From assembly GCA_033026295.1 (NCBI GenBank), contig CM065175.1, positions 24,408,437 through 24,472,436 on the forward strand: DNA of 64,000 bases. Direction: 5' to 3'. Of this stretch, positions 1 to 12,802 are shown piece after piece. The stretch is from Channa striata. Its lineage: Eukaryota; Chordata; Actinopteri; Anabantiformes; Channidae. Below the pieces are notes generated by a model. The model did no database searches. It had not been told where the DNA came from and saw only the letters and a program-made list of their open reading frames with translations. How positions within the stretch are numbered: the stretch's first letter is position 1; the number at the start of each line of letters is the position of its first letter. The position numbers and the translations under genes are program-made.

Positions 1-1050
1 AAAACTTCTTTTTATAAATCATAATAGCATAAGGTGGATAAACTGTATGATACAGTGTAGTAAGTGGGAAAATTCCACCCTTTTGTGTATCATCAAATGA
101 TTATATCGTGTTTGATATTAAAGGCAGCTCATGTCATGGGTTCACTGTAAACAGCGTTTGTTTGTGAGTGATTCATTGATGTCGCCATGAGGTCAACATT
201 TGTACATCAAATGCTTCATCAACTAGATGAATTGCCATGAGATTTGGTAAACAGAATTGCATCTTCTGTGATCTATTCACTTTGGACCTTGTGCCAATGG
301 TCGAAACTATTTACTCCTAGTTGCATTTTGTGTTTGGGGCTAATTACCTAGTCCTACCTATGTGCCCTTTACAAATACTGTAGCACTGCAGCCCTCTGTT
401 GGTAACAGCCAACGTCGGAAAGCTGAGATTCGCTGCTTTCACTTTGTTTTTGTACCTGGCACCTGTAAAAGACTTTTACGGCCTGTTTGACTGAGCTGCG
501 ATTAAAGAAATGCAGTGGTTGTAACGCAGGTTTGGTCTGAGGCTGCTATAACTGAAAAAAAGCTGTGGCATATTTTTTAATGTAACATGAATTACAGGTG
601 CAGGGAACTGACAAAGACTTAATCACAAAAATTAATTCAGAGAGTAAGTTATAAGAATCATTTGAGTTATAAAGTGCAGTACACTGAAAAAACTAAACCA
701 AATCAATATTTATATAACAAGTCTTTGACCAACATTAACACGGACATCTGACTTTGGGCTCAGTGTGAGACTAATTTTGCTTTCTGCGAATTTTAGCAGA
801 ACCACAACATGTTTATTATCTAAAACTTATCTGTATTTATGCCTAATTCCAACCAACTACGTTTGCACAGTTGTAATGCAGTGGTTTTGACCGTTTTATG
901 TCTACCAGTGTCCATGCAGTGAGCAGAGGTTCTTTCTACCAACTGTGAAACTTTAAAGAGAAGAAATCAAATGACCTGCAGCGTACAGCCACTGAGACAG
1001 CAGGACGTGTTGAGCTTGGTCCTTCCGTGGAAATGTAGAACAAGGGAATG
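1..1050. other. Intergenic sequence with no recognised gene
   Basis: AT-rich sequence with no ORF, splice-site series or RNA gene that I can support. It may be distal upstream sequence of the first lectin gene. Confidence 0.4.
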
Positions 1051-1057
1051 TAAAATG

Positions 1058-1115
1058 TATACACTCGCTGGCCACTTTATTAGGTACACCTGTACAATCT
1101 AATGCAAATGGGAGG
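1058..1115. repeat. Interspersed repeat fragment (fish DNA-transposon/MITE-like end)
   Basis: The stretch containing CACTTTATTAGGTACACCTG resembles a short sequence that is very common in teleost genomes at the edge of DNA-transposon-derived repeats. I recognise the motif, not the full element, so the borders and family are approximate. Confidence 0.45.
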
Positions 1116-1254
1116 ACCTGGCACACAAAGGCGTGAGTGGAGGTACTCCGGTTTTCTGCTGTGCATGTGTGCTGAAGATGAGCCTTCGAGCATGTGGCAG
1201 CATCTGTGTATTTGGCTGATTTGGCCTCGGTGTCAATAAGGTTTTATTTTGTGG

Positions 1255-2020
1255 ACCCACAAAATACTGGACACAGGAGGAAAGTTGAGAAAGTTTATTG
1301 ATAATATATATATGAAGATGATACATTAATAGTGGCACAGGGGCACGTGTGGGAATGGAAGTGGTGAACCGGCAATAAACAGCAGATCATAGGTGAAAGT
1401 TAAGACGCTGGGGGACTCGGGTAAATAACGGGGGGAAAAGCAAGCAGGACTAACACTAATGTTCAAGGAAACAACCCCCCCCCCCAAAAAAAATCCACAA
1501 TCTCCAACACATAGTCCAAACAAACTCAAACTCACAGAGAGCCCAGGGTCAGAATGTCCAATCTCACAAAAATGCATGAGTGTGTGAATCACAATTCCTT
1601 ATACAGGCGTGGTGCGGGCTCGGCCGGTGAGTAAGGCAGACAGGTCCTCAGACAAACGGATAGAAAATCCAGTCAAGGAGGCAGGGAAATCAAACGAGCA
1701 AGAGGACACCAGAAGAGCGGACAGGTTAGCAGGACATCTCCCCATGGAGAGTATACAGGATTCCAAGGACCAGAACGTGAGGCCAGAATGGTGTGGTGGT
1801 GTAGAACAGTCGTGTAGAGAGACAATCTGACAGCGAGCTGTGGTGAAGATGAGGCATAAACGGGCAGGGGGGGAAACAGGTGAAGACAATAAAGGTGAGC
1901 GATGAGTGGTGAAGCTGGCAGAATCAACTAAAGAGCGGCGACAGGAAGTGGAGGAAACATGCAACAAAATAAAAGCCCAGATGAGGAAGTGGAAATAAGC
2001 GGCTGAATCGTGACACTCGG
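1255..2020. repeat. Probable degraded non-autonomous mobile element
   Basis: About 750 bases unlike the flanks: purine-rich, with phrases such as CAGGTGAAGACAATAAAG and ATAAAAGCCCAGATGAGGAAG, a G/C-homopolymer patch near 1480, and ending near TCGTGACAC. The composition and phrases resemble LTR- or SINE-derived fish repeats. No protein domain is visible, and the ORFs here look accidental. Comparison with other copies in the same genome would set the ends. Confidence 0.35.
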
Positions 2021-2289
2021 AGGCCGTGCTGCAGGATGAGAGGAAACTGCCATCCCCTCATCTCAAACTATTACTAATGTTTAAATGAGTCCATAACTTA
2101 ATAGTTTAATATGAAATGTTTTAATTCAGTTTTGGCTGAGCTTGTTTATATGTTCGTTCTAAATGTGTGATTTGTGCAAATGTGACTGAACTTTCTCGGG
2201 AGATGTTCTTTGAAATCAAGCCTATAACTTGGAGATTTACATTTTAGGAAAAAGTGTCATCCGATATTTTTACAAGCTAATTTGTGCAA

Positions 2290-2502
2290 AGTGTCAGTAA
2301 GTAAAGAAATCGTTTTATCTTTCAGTGACCTAACCTAGTATCTGGTCCCACCCAAGGTGACTTCTCCAGTTTCCTCATTTGTATATTAAAATATGTACTG
2401 GTTAAAACAAATGTCAGCACCAGATCCATCAGATACTTACAGGAAGTGGGTCCAACTTTGAGCAACTTGCTGCAAAAAGTTGGAATACTGGATTATGATC
2501 TT
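2290..2502 (+). promoter_or_regulatory. Promoter-proximal region and non-coding first exon of lectin gene 1
   Basis: This block is recognisably similar to 8895-9102, upstream of lectin gene 2. Both share a CCCAAGGTGACTT-like block, an AT-rich spacer and an exon-like segment with the common core TGCTGCAAAAAGT. Both end in a donor (ATCTT|GTGAGT here, AACTT|GTGAGT in the second). The next acceptor is just before each start codon (near 3786 and 9795). I infer an untranslated exon 1 whose 5' end is not resolved. Confidence 0.55.
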
Positions 2503-3797
2503 GTGAGTAAACTTTTTTTTTTTATTGCTGATAGATGGAGAATGTCAACCACATTAAAGTCCTGTTGTGCAAATTTTCTTTTTCAAACATTTCAAAATTG
2601 GCGATATTATCTCATTTCTAACAATGTATATTGCAAACCTGTTGCAAAAATGCTTCTCACGGGTCACATCAATATTCTTCCTCTACTAACTGTCGTTTAG
2701 GTGGTTGATGTGATTATGCTCAGCGTTTGTTTACTGCTTATCTTCACACGACTCAGGCTCACGCCAGACACTTTACAACTGCTTCTGATCAAGAATATGT
2801 CTGAAAACAGAACAAATTGCATTGCCGTTGTTCATATTTGTGATATTTTGTCAAGTATGGATTCATGCAGTGAGTCTCACTGACTGACTGATGCCATTTA
2901 ACACGACAAATTAGCCAAAAAGACTGAAAAAACGACACTACTAAACCAGTGGGAGTCATTCACAAACGTGCTGAAAACGTTTAGGAAGGTATTAACACAG
3001 TCATAGTCGTTGATATTAATAGGGTCAAAGCATCCTGTTGCAATTCATAAACCCTGTGCAACTGACCATTGACGTTTTTCTGCTCTTGGAAAATCCTCGG
3101 CGGACATTTGCTAATTACAGATGGAGGATTCCATTTTCAAAAGTGCATCGCTGCATGTGAAATATGTTTCATGTTAATGCAGGTCAGTGTGAAGAACATT
3201 TAACATTATGCAGGACTAGAAAATTACAGCTGACTGACAAAAGAAGCGCTCTTAGATGGAACGACTGGGAGTTCGGGTTCGGGTTCATTTTGGTTACCAA
3301 ACCATGACTGAAGGCGATTTGACAAAAGCAGAAAGTCATCTATGACAGAAGCCTGGAATATGAAAGTTGTGAAACTCTTTGAGTTTTGTAGTTGTGTGAA
3401 CTAAATTGTAAGTGGACTACACTTTGCATTTGTAAGTAGAAATTTAATTCCTATTTCAGTTTGCTTTTTACGGTTTGCATGCTTTTTTCACATGTTCTTG
3501 TCAGTGTCACTGTGTCTATTTTCATTTTGCATTCCATGCGTGTTGCATTTTTTTGGTCTGATGGACTTCTTTAACTTGTTTGCAAAATTAAAAATACAAG
3601 ATTACAATATAATCACATTTCTTAAATTGTGACACAATTATTCAAACAAGACACATCGAGGAATCAGATTGTTCCTGAATGTTTTGACATTCAAATAAAG
3701 TGAAAAACGTGAGGACATCTGTGGCTTCCCTCAACCAGTTGCTGCAAAGAAATTACTATTATAATATATATTTTTTAACTTTGCAGTGTAATCAGAG

Positions 3798-5968
3798 ATG
3801 AATCATACGCTGATATGGATCTTCCTCTTCTTCGGTAAGAGTCAAGATTTGAACTTCAAGATTTGAATTTCTTACAAACCTCACATTCTCTGTCTGCCTT
3901 TAACCTCCAGGATTTGGCTGCATTTGCGCCTTCCGTCGTGCGTACCACTATGTTGACATGCAAGTGAATTTTGCGCAAGCTCAGAATTACTGCAGAGAAA
4001 AATTCACGGATGTGGCGACCATAACGAGCAAGGAGGACATCGGCCTGTTGCCTAGACCTGGTTCAAAGCTGGGATTCATATGGATCGGCCTGGAGGATGA
4101 TCCCAAAGCCTGGCAGGGAGTGATGGGTAATGGTGCCAACTCCTGGAGGTCGACAGTGACTGGCCAAACAAGCAAGACTAGCTATTGCACCTGGAATCCA
4201 GGCGATCCAAATTATAAATCTGCAAAGGAGACATGTGTGTCTATTCTCACAAATGGGAATTGTGTTGATTACCCATGTGAGCTTCTACAACCTGCAATTT
4301 GTTTTGGTAAGAAACACATTTAGTAAATCACGTAAAAACAGAACATTCGTGCACAGAACTATGAGCGGCATGTCAGCAAAGCACCAGCTGCTCTGGAGAA
4401 TGGTCTGCATGCGATCAGAATAAAAGTTTACCCAGATGTTTATGATGGTTTGGCTTTTTATGTTTGACAGTTTGGTCTTCAGGATTACATTGTTTTCTTC
4501 TGGTTATTTTTTACCGCACTGCATGGAATATTATCAATATAATCATTTTAGATTTTGGCAAAAGTATCCATTTCCTACAAAAAACAATTTCTTATGCTGT
4601 AGTTTAATATGTATATCAAAGTACAATATTAATTAATATGTATATCAAATATCGACATAGTTTTAAAAACACGTTGCTAAATAATAAGAAAGAGCCCAAA
4701 TATTAACTGATTCACCTACATATTAAACAATTCCAATAACAAACTAATAATAAGTAATTAAATTATCCTGCTTAATTAATGTCATCAATATTTTTCCATC
4801 TCGTGAAAAATAATAATAAATATTAACAGAATACCTGTGCATTGACCTAGAAGAAAGTCTGTTCAGAAGTTTGTGCACTGTTAAAGTGATATTTATGAGC
4901 TATTTTTGGGGTTTCTTTTGGTTTTTAAATTGCAAAAATTGCAATTTGTTTTGTTTGTTTCTTTTTAGGATTTTCTTAGCAAAGAAATTGAAGAAGCAAA
5001 GTACAATATCAAACAAAGCATTTCATGCCACAGTGACCTTGATAACTGAAAGGTGCAAATTGTAGCTCAATCTGTTTTCACAAGATTCAACCATTTATGT
5101 ATTGATCAGGGACAAACTGTTAAAGAGCAACAACGTTCAGTCAACCTGTGCTGTGTTTGCTGTTGTAGTAAACTTTGACGCACATCACAAGGACAATAAT
5201 AAAATAATTATATTACATAGCTGTTGTTTGTTTTTGTTGCAGATACAAATGGCACCGGAAAAACGTATGTGTCCACTTCGATTCAGCTAACATGGGCGGA
5301 TGCTCGAACATACTGCAGACAGAACCACAAAGACCTGGCTGTTATTGAAAACGCAGCCGACAATGCCGCCGCCAAATCAGCAATGACCCAAGCTTATTCA
5401 TGGATCGGTTTATACCGAGTGCCGTGGACCTGGTCTGACGGGAGCAACTCCACCTTCAGGAATTTTGCTGCCGGCAAACCAGATAACGCTCAGGATGTAA
5501 ATCACTGTGTGGCCGAGGGTCCAGATCACTTCTGGGTTGATTTGCCATGTGCAAACAACTTGCCTTTCTTTTGCAGTGAAGGTGAAGCACAGATATTCTT
5601 ACATTTGCAGTTATTTCAACGATACACAAGTGTCAATAAAATAATCTCACGTGTTATTGTATTTATCCTGGGTTGTCAAGATCTAAATCTGGAGACTGTG
5701 CTGAGACTGAAGTTTCAGACTGATGCTGACATGACAGATCCAGCTATTTACCCTCAGATCCTCCAACAGGTACATTTTCTCTTTATGGTACTATGATTTT
5801 TAAATAATGACACAAACAAATAAAACCACAGCTATGAAACTTGAAACAGGGACAATATTTCCTCTCTTTTATTAGCTTAGTGCCTCGATAAGGAACCAGG
5901 GATGGACAACTATCAACCTGAATGTCCGTCACACAACTGTGAAGACTTCTGTCAACATTTTTCAATAA
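3798..5968 (+). CDS. Secreted double C-type lectin-domain protein, copy 1
   Basis: Five coding exons: 3798-3834, 3911-4306, 5243-5581, 5681-5769 and 5876-5968. All have GT-AG junctions with consistent phases and give about 317 residues. A short hydrophobic leader (MNHTLIWIFLFFG) suggests secretion. C-type lectin domain 1 (exon 2) carries NYCREKF, WIGL and the end cysteines. Domain 2 (exon 3) carries TYCRQNHKDLAVI, SWIGLYR, WTWSDG and FWVDLPC. Domain 2 has KPD where classical sugar-binding domains have EPN or QPD, and WVD for WND. Domain 1 has lost the WND tryptophan (CVDYPC), so calcium/sugar binding is doubtful. The last exons encode the LRLKFQTDADMTDP tail typical of fish macrophage mannose receptor 1-like/CLEC20A-like proteins. 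A same-strand duplicate lies about 6 kb downstream. Confidence 0.85.
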
Positions 5969-6205
5969 GTTGCATTTATAAGTAGTTTCATACACTAAGG
6001 GAATTAAACTAGTAACAGTGTTTAATTACTATATTGTTATTGTTAGCAAGACGTAGACGTTTTTTTAAATTACTGAGACACAAAGGGTGTTATTTATAGT
6101 ACAATTACCGTAATACTGTTAATAACTACATAAATTATTTTCAAAGTTTATGGTGTCTGCAGGCTTGACGTTAACATGACAGGATTTTGCTTTAGTTTAT
6201 TGAAT

Positions 6206-6211
6206 AATAAA
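6206..6211 (+). other. Candidate polyadenylation signal of lectin gene 1
   Basis: AATAAA about 240 bases after the stop codon. Other AATAAA copies follow, so the site actually used is uncertain. Confidence 0.35.
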
Positions 6212-6879
6212 ACATGAGTACTGTAATATTTACACTAAAGGTTGTAAAACATTTTTCAATTGTTTTCATGACTTTAAATGAATTCACTGTTTGGAATCAC
6301 ACCAATTATTTAATTACCAAACTGCAATATTATTGCCAGAGCAAGAACTTGCAGGTAAAAATCAATCACTGTATAATTTCACTGTGACAGTAACAGCACA
6401 AAGTCATGTAAATATATTTTACAACATTCACTGTGGATTCATTATTTAGTACTACAGTATTCATCTATTAATAAACACAATGTGTTATAAGTGAGTGTGG
6501 GTAACTTACTCTATTAAAATGTGTATCTGTGACCTAAAGTCTGTTTGTCCATCTGTTCCTACACACCTATTTGTGCAGCATTGGATGGTCAATAAATACA
6601 AAACATATATAAGTAAAAAAAAAAAGACGTGACAATTATGACAAACTCAAGTATCGGTTGGCCTGGTTTTGTGTTAATAACTCTTCTTTCTGAATCCAAA
6701 TTGCATCCACCCAAATTATATTAAGGTAAATTGTAAATACTATGTAAATAGTGAAAATGTACTAAAGTAACACATTGCAACAAATGGAAATTTTCTACAT
6801 TAAAGTTTCAAACAAAAATGATCATTTGCAGTACATGAAGTTAGGATGTTGTTGTTGAAGGAAGTATCATGCCACAGTG

Positions 6880-7750
6880 AGCTCGATTCCCAACTTCATC
6901 CAAACTAAAACTGTGGAAAGGATCAGAGAAGTTCTCCGATGACACCGCCATTGTTGGCTGGGGGAGACTGAGCGGGAATACAGGGGGGTCATCTCTGACC
7001 GGGTGGACTAGTGTGAGATAAACCCCTTGTTTCTGAGCAGCAGTCAGACGCAGAGTCGGTGCTCAGCTTCAGACGGAATCCTCCACCACACACGCCGGTG
7101 AGCATCCAGGGCCCAGACACTGAGATTGTGGACACCTTGAAATACCTGGGTGGTCACCTAAACGAAAAACCGGACTGGACAAACAACACAGACTCTCTGT
7201 ACAGAAAGGGCCGGCGTCTCCTCCACCTGCTGAGGGGACTGACGTCCTTTGGGACATTTTGGGACACTGTGGTGTCCTCTACGCCACTGGGTGCTGGGCT
7301 GGGAGCAGTGCAGACAGGAAGAGACTTAACAAGCAGGTTAGGAGAGCCGGCTCTGTCCTGGGCTGCACACTGGACTCCATCGAAGAGGTGGCGGACAGAG
7401 GCATGTTGGCCAAACTAACATCCATCAGATTCATCCACCCCTCCCAGCCCCTGCACCGCGCTGTGGAGGCTCTGAGCAGGAAGTGCAGGAAGGAGGCTAC
7501 TGTCATTCATTACCATTCATCCCCACGCTCGTCAGACTGTAAATGCATCACTGCAGTGTTACATATGTACATATGCAGAATAAGAGATTCTTTATCCTTT
7601 ATTTTTTCACACATTTTTTGCACAGTTAATACTGTTTTTCTTTTATCTTGTTTGAAATTAAACTAAAGTGTTTTGTTCTTTGTTCCTTTTTGCTGCTGAA
7701 TCACAAGAATTTCCCCACCAGTGAAGTCGTATCTTATCTTATCTTAAAAG
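6880..7750 (+). mobile_element. 5'-truncated LINE (fish non-LTR retrotransposon), 3' end of the RT ORF
   Basis: Translated pieces in changing frames match the C-terminal part of a fish LINE reverse-transcriptase ORF: IVDTLKYLGGHLNEKPDWTN, then SADRKRLNKQVRRAGSVLG and MLAKLTSIRF. The frame breaks several times, so it is dead. The 3' end carries a short tandem tail (TATCTTATCTTATCTT near 7730-7746), which marks the strand as plus. It lacks the catalytic part of the RT. The clade looks L2/CR1/Rex-like, but I cannot settle it by eye. It separates lectin gene 1 from the decayed lectin fragment. Confidence 0.8.
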
Positions 7751-7834
7751 CAGGTAATGATCTGGAAATGTCATCTAAAAGTCTCGAGACCACTTAGCAC
7801 ATGAGTTGGAGCCCAAAGCATGTCTGGCATAAAA

Positions 7835-8110
7835 ATGTAATTTATGTATGGATCAGAGAAAAGACTGTTACTGTATCTATGAATAATGTGAAGAGTAACA
7901 GCATCGCTGTAGTTGTCAACCTGTGCTGTGTGTTTGCTAATGTAGTAAGCTATGACGCACTTCACAAACACAATAATAAAATAATTACAGCAAATATTAC
8001 GTTTTTTGTTGCAGATACAAATGACGCTGGAAAAATTTATGTGTCCACTTTGAATCAGCCAACATGCTCAAACACAGACAGAACCACAAAGACCAACGCT
8101 TCCACACAAT
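7835..8110 (+). pseudogene. Decayed third lectin copy (intron plus start of the second CTLD exon)
   Basis: The block matches the end of the intron before the second lectin-domain exon in copy 1 (about 5092-5242), including the shared CAACCTGTGCTGTG. It then enters the exon after TTGCAG, reading DTNDAGKIYVSTLNQ, parallel to DTNGTGKTYVSTSIQ (copy 1). A deletion then removes the WADARTYC part, the frame is lost within about 100 bases and the homology ends. No other exon of this copy is found nearby. Confidence 0.75.
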
Positions 8111-8890
8111 AGAAATTTTCTGAAAATTGAATTGCTCAATTTTTAACCTGCTGTCAGCAACAGCGGAAGAACAGTCACAAGTTTTGACTGTTGCATGTCT
8201 GTAAATCATAACACAATAAAATGTGCAGAGCCAAACAACACGTCCAACACGTTCTCATCCAACGGTGTCAGATACTGACACTTCCTGTTGTTATCAGTCG
8301 TTATTCTGCCCATAGTTGTGGCTCTGAAGGCCAACTACTACCTACCAGTAGTCTAGTGTTTTTTATAACTTTTAATGGAAATATGGAGATTAAGAGTGGC
8401 GCCTCAAGCAAGCTGAGGCGGCAGCAGATTGTCTGTGGTGTCGGCCCTCTTAGACTGAGCATGCAGTCCGAGGTCACATCTCCCATAGGGAGATGGAAAG
8501 AACATTTGGTTATTACAGTAACCCCAGGTCTCTGAGAACCGAGTGCGACGCGTCAGCGCTGGCCTGTTTGCACGTGCAGGACACGTGGGGTAAATTGGCC
8601 TGAGAAGGCTGCAGATGTTGCAAAGGGGGAACGGTCCGGACGGTTGGTCTGTGACTGGTGACTGGCTTCCGTGACTGGTCGTGCCAGAGGGCACCTTCCC
8701 ATCAGGGTTACCAGGGTAACCAAACGGTTGTTGAGCTTTAGCACTTCCTGCTGTTGTCACCAGGTTGATGTGTGAGGACCACAGTTCACTCAGTCATCAG
8801 GTGTCAGACTGTCAGAGACTAGAAGTCTGTTGCACTGTCTTCAGGCGTGTCCCCATCCGAAAACATTTCGATTATTGTTGTGTAAAATCA
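8111..8890. other. Intergenic sequence between lectin relic and lectin gene 2
   Basis: No gene is supported. The part near 8490-8560 (ATTTGGTTATTACAGTAACC followed by CCAGGTCTCTGAGAACC) vaguely resembles the palindromic end of a common fish DNA repeat, but I cannot define an element. Confidence 0.3.
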
Positions 8891-8894
8891 TTGG

Positions 8895-9102
8895 ACTGCG
8901 ACTGAAACAAACTATTTTACTTATCGCTGACCAATCCTGTACATCAGGTGCCACTAAAGGTGACCTTTGTTAGATTCATTATTTGAATATTTAAATATCA
9001 ACCTACTGAAATACAGCACAACTCTGGATGATTCTCAGATAAGTCACTTATACAACTCCTCGCAATGTGCTGCAAAAAGTAGAAATGCTGGATTTATAAC
9101 TT
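8895..9102 (+). promoter_or_regulatory. Promoter-proximal region and non-coding first exon of lectin gene 2
   Basis: Duplicate of the block upstream of lectin gene 1. It contains the shared ACTAAAGGTGACCTTTG-like segment, the TGCTGCAAAAAGT exon core and the AACTT|GTGAGT donor at 9102. It implies the duplication carried the promoter, so both copies may be expressed in the same cells. Confidence 0.5.
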
Positions 9103-9806
9103 GTGAGTATATTTTCTATTACTTTTTTAAATGGTGTTTAAAAAGTGCTGCAAGTGAAATCTAAGCTTGAAAATATTTTATTTTAGTTTTTCTTCTTCAC
9201 TAGTTTCCCTTTTTCTTAAAAATGAATTTCAGATGTTGATTCAAGAAATGGAAAACTGTGACAAACTTTGTGAAAAAAAATCTTAAATTTAAAATGTCTA
9301 TCAAGTTACAACTGATATGTTTAACAGGATATATTTAAAAATGTATTTGGGTTCTTAAACTAAAGGTTAGAGTAAGAAGTTTCTATTAATAAATCATGTT
9401 CTCCTGAAGTCTTTGTGAAATTTTACTAAGTGAAATTTTAATATTATAAACGTAGTTAGTTACAATCATAATAATATTCTGTGTTGTTTATTTGTTCATT
9501 AGGTTCAGGTCATTTTCACACATATGTGCAATTTCTTATTTATTTATCAATGTTATTTATTTATTTATTTACAAATATAAAATGCATACTCACATACAGA
9601 CTTAAAATAAAAGTTTAATAAAATTAAAATAAAATCAAAATAATAAAACAGCTGTGTTAAAGAAAAGTTTTAGTTTTGAAACTTATTTCAGTATAGTATT
9701 GATTTTGTTTCTGTATAGATTTGTTTGTCTTATTTATATAGGCTCAAATGTCTGTTGCCTATATAATTTATTTTTTGTTTGCTTTTCTTTTGCAGTACAA
9801 GTGGAG

Positions 9807-11981
9807 ATGAATCGTGCAATGCTTTTTATTTCGCTCTATTGTGGTAAGAATCAAGACTTGGATTTACATATTATATATGGTCGCCTGTTTGCATGGATTA
9901 TACATGAATCTTTATGAGCTTCCTTTGGAAATTCCTTTTGTCTTATAAATCCTCTTGTCTGTCTCTCTTTGCTAAATCACACAAAAACAATTCTCCACCT
10001 ATTTATTTTAAAAATACAAAAGCCATTTTTAAAATTTGTTGTAATTATTCCTGTTTAATGTCTGTCAAGCTGTAAAAAACACATAAAAAAACGCATCAGC
10101 AAGAAACAACTACAGTAGCACTTGACACAGCCTATCCTTATTATTACTTAAAAGTTATGATAATTTTAATAGTTCTTATTATCTTGCAGGTTTTGGCTGC
10201 ACTCAAGTCACTCGTCTTATGTACAGCTATGTTGACACGAGACTGGATTTCTTCCAAGCCCAAAATTACTGCAGAGAAAATTTCAATGACATGGCGACAA
10301 TAACCAACGAGGAAGACATGAGCTTGTTGGTCAGACCGCGTTCAAACACGGGACTGGTGTGGATTGGTCTGAGTGATAACCCCAAATCCTGGCAGGAAGT
10401 TATGGGCAATGACGCTAACTCCTGGAGAATGTCAGTGACTGGCCTAACCAGCAACAGCACTTATTGTAACTGGGGGCCAATGCAGCCAGATTTTTGGTTA
10501 GCAAAGGAGGCGTGTGTGATAATCGACAAAAACGCACAATGGATTGATGTCAACTGTCAATCTCTACATATGAGTATTTGCTTTGGTAAGAAAAGAAATT
10601 GTTTAATGTCTGAGACGTATTATCAACAATATGTGATTGTTTCTGAGAGAACTCATTCCAAAAACCTGAATTTACACAGGAGCTGTTTTTTTATCAAAAT
10701 GCACTGAATTCATGTCATGTAATTACATGTTCATATTGATTATGACATCATTTAGGTTGTGTTTAATGCACAATGGTCAATGCAGGAGTGTTTTCAGGTT
10801 TGGAAATAAACTAAGTGGGTGGATTTAAGCACAAATAGCACATGCTTATGGTTAGCTTTTGGCACAAAAATGGGGATTCCACAAACATTGACTAATATTT
10901 GAACCACCCATCCATCTTCCCATAACACTAACCCGTCTGTCATGTAGTATTTAAACTGCTGAAACTAAAGTATTGTCCGATTATGACAAGTTAGTATTTA
11001 ATTACATAAAAAACACTTGCATCAGCTGCTTCCATAGTGCGAAAGCGTTTGCTCTTCATTTCATAAAATGTTTTACATATCGATTAAAATTACACATATA
11101 GTTAGAGCTGCATGTGAAAATGTAAATATGTGCTTTACTATTGAATCAACTTTGACGTACAAAAAAAAAACAATCTGAAATTATTACATAGGTTTTATTT
11201 TTATTGCAGATACAAATGCGACTGGAAAAACGTATGTGGTTGTCTCATCACAGCTAACATGGACGGATGCTCGAACATACTGCAGACAGAACCACAAAGA
11301 CCTGGCTGTCATTGAGAACGCTGAGGACAATAAAGCCGTCAGGGCCCTGAACATAACAACGTTAGCGTGGATCGGTTTATACCGAGAGCCGTGGACCTGG
11401 TCCGACGGGAGAAACTCCACCTTCAGGAATTTTGCTGCCGGCAAACCAGATAACGCTCAGGGCATAAATCACTGTGTGGCCGAGGGTCCAGATCACTTCT
11501 GGGTGGATGTGCCATGTGCGAACAACTTGGCTTTCTTTTGCATTGGAGGTGAAGCACAGATATTCTGATTTGGGCTCTAAAAAACAGATTTGAAGTTAAT
11601 TTCATGAAATGTTCATGTCTCTCTTGTACGTTACCATATTGTATGTACACTGGGCTGTCAAGTTCCAAAACTGAGGACCATGTTGAGACTGAAGATTCAG
11701 ACAGACGCTGACATGACCGATCCATCTATTAACACTCAGCTCCTCCAACAGGTGAAACCTCTTCTCTTCCTCAGAGTTTTCCTGTTTTTTTAATGGACTA
11801 AAATGACAATGAGAAGAAGTGAAATCAGAGAGCGTACAACAACCCCTTTATATTTCTTCTCTGTCATCAGATGGATGCAGCACTGATGAATCAGAGACAG
11901 ACTGACGTCAAGTTGAAATGGAAAACTCAGGTCGCAATACAAACTAGGATGAACTGTGAAGACTTTTGTCAAGTGAAATGA
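9807..11981 (+). CDS. Secreted double C-type lectin-domain protein, copy 2
   Basis: Exons 9807-9843, 10190-10585, 11210-11548, 11663-11751 and 11871-11981 have exactly the lengths of copy 1 (37, 396, 339, 89) except the last (111 against 93). The product is about 323 residues. The leader is MNRAMLFISLYCG. Domain 1 has NYCRENF, WIGLSDNPKSW, MQPD (the position of a QPD motif) and WIDVNC, so it keeps more of the sugar-binding layout than copy 1. Domain 2 has KPD and FWVDVPC. The tail is LRLKIQTDADMTDP followed by a divergent, charged C-terminus. Domain 2 is far closer between the copies than domain 1. Likely an extracellular recognition protein; no ligand can be named. Confidence 0.85.
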
Positions 11982-12075
11982 TTATGCTGCACGGATTCAT
12001 AAGTGACAGTAATAACAGTGCTTAATATATAGTTACTGTAAGAGATTATTTGCACTCTCAGAATGTACATAATAC

Positions 12076-12081
12076 AATAAA
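12076..12081 (+). other. Candidate polyadenylation signal of lectin gene 2
   Basis: AATAAA about 95 bases after the stop codon. Confidence 0.45.
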
Positions 12082-12750
12082 AACCTAATTTTTCTCCTTG
12101 CTGTTTAAATGAAGAAAATAATTCCTTCACATTCCTCTAATGTTGTTACACTGATGATGAATGTAATCACAATTTCATCCAATTTCACTATGACAACGAG
12201 CTACATAGGGAGGATTTCCCAAAAATGTGTCCACATATTCCAACACAACAACAACAACAAAAGTATTTAAACTTCATACTTCAATAAAAGTGCAAGTATT
12301 TGCCTGAAGAAGTACTGCATTGCAAATGGAAGTACTTGAGCAAATTAATTTCTGAAATGTAAAGTACTTGCTGTAAAATGTGCAGTACTTCACTCAGAAA
12401 CTGATTCCGTTTGGCATCGATTCAACGAAGTTAAAAAGAAACTGAACTTGATGCTGCAGATAAAATAAACGATTCATCCTCATTTGTCCAACATGTGCTG
12501 AAATTTTAAACGCTTACATACAGAGCTGCTCTCCCTCTGTTTGGATTTTTATTTGAGAAACATTCATTTAGAAATTTACATTTTATTGGCAACAAAGAAA
12601 AAAAGTTGGGAGAAGAGAAAATATTTCTTGGGAACTCATTTCACATTTGTGCCATCAACTGAAAACGTGCAGTAGTGAATGTACTGCGTTACATTCTGCC
12701 TCTTATCTTCTTTAGCGTATTAGCCCGCTGATAACATTACTTCAAAGCAG

Positions 12751-12802
<52 letters not shown>

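Noticed and set aside
7059..7666. ORFs of 119 and 135 residues as host genes
   Set aside because: They are broken pieces of a LINE ORF in different frames.
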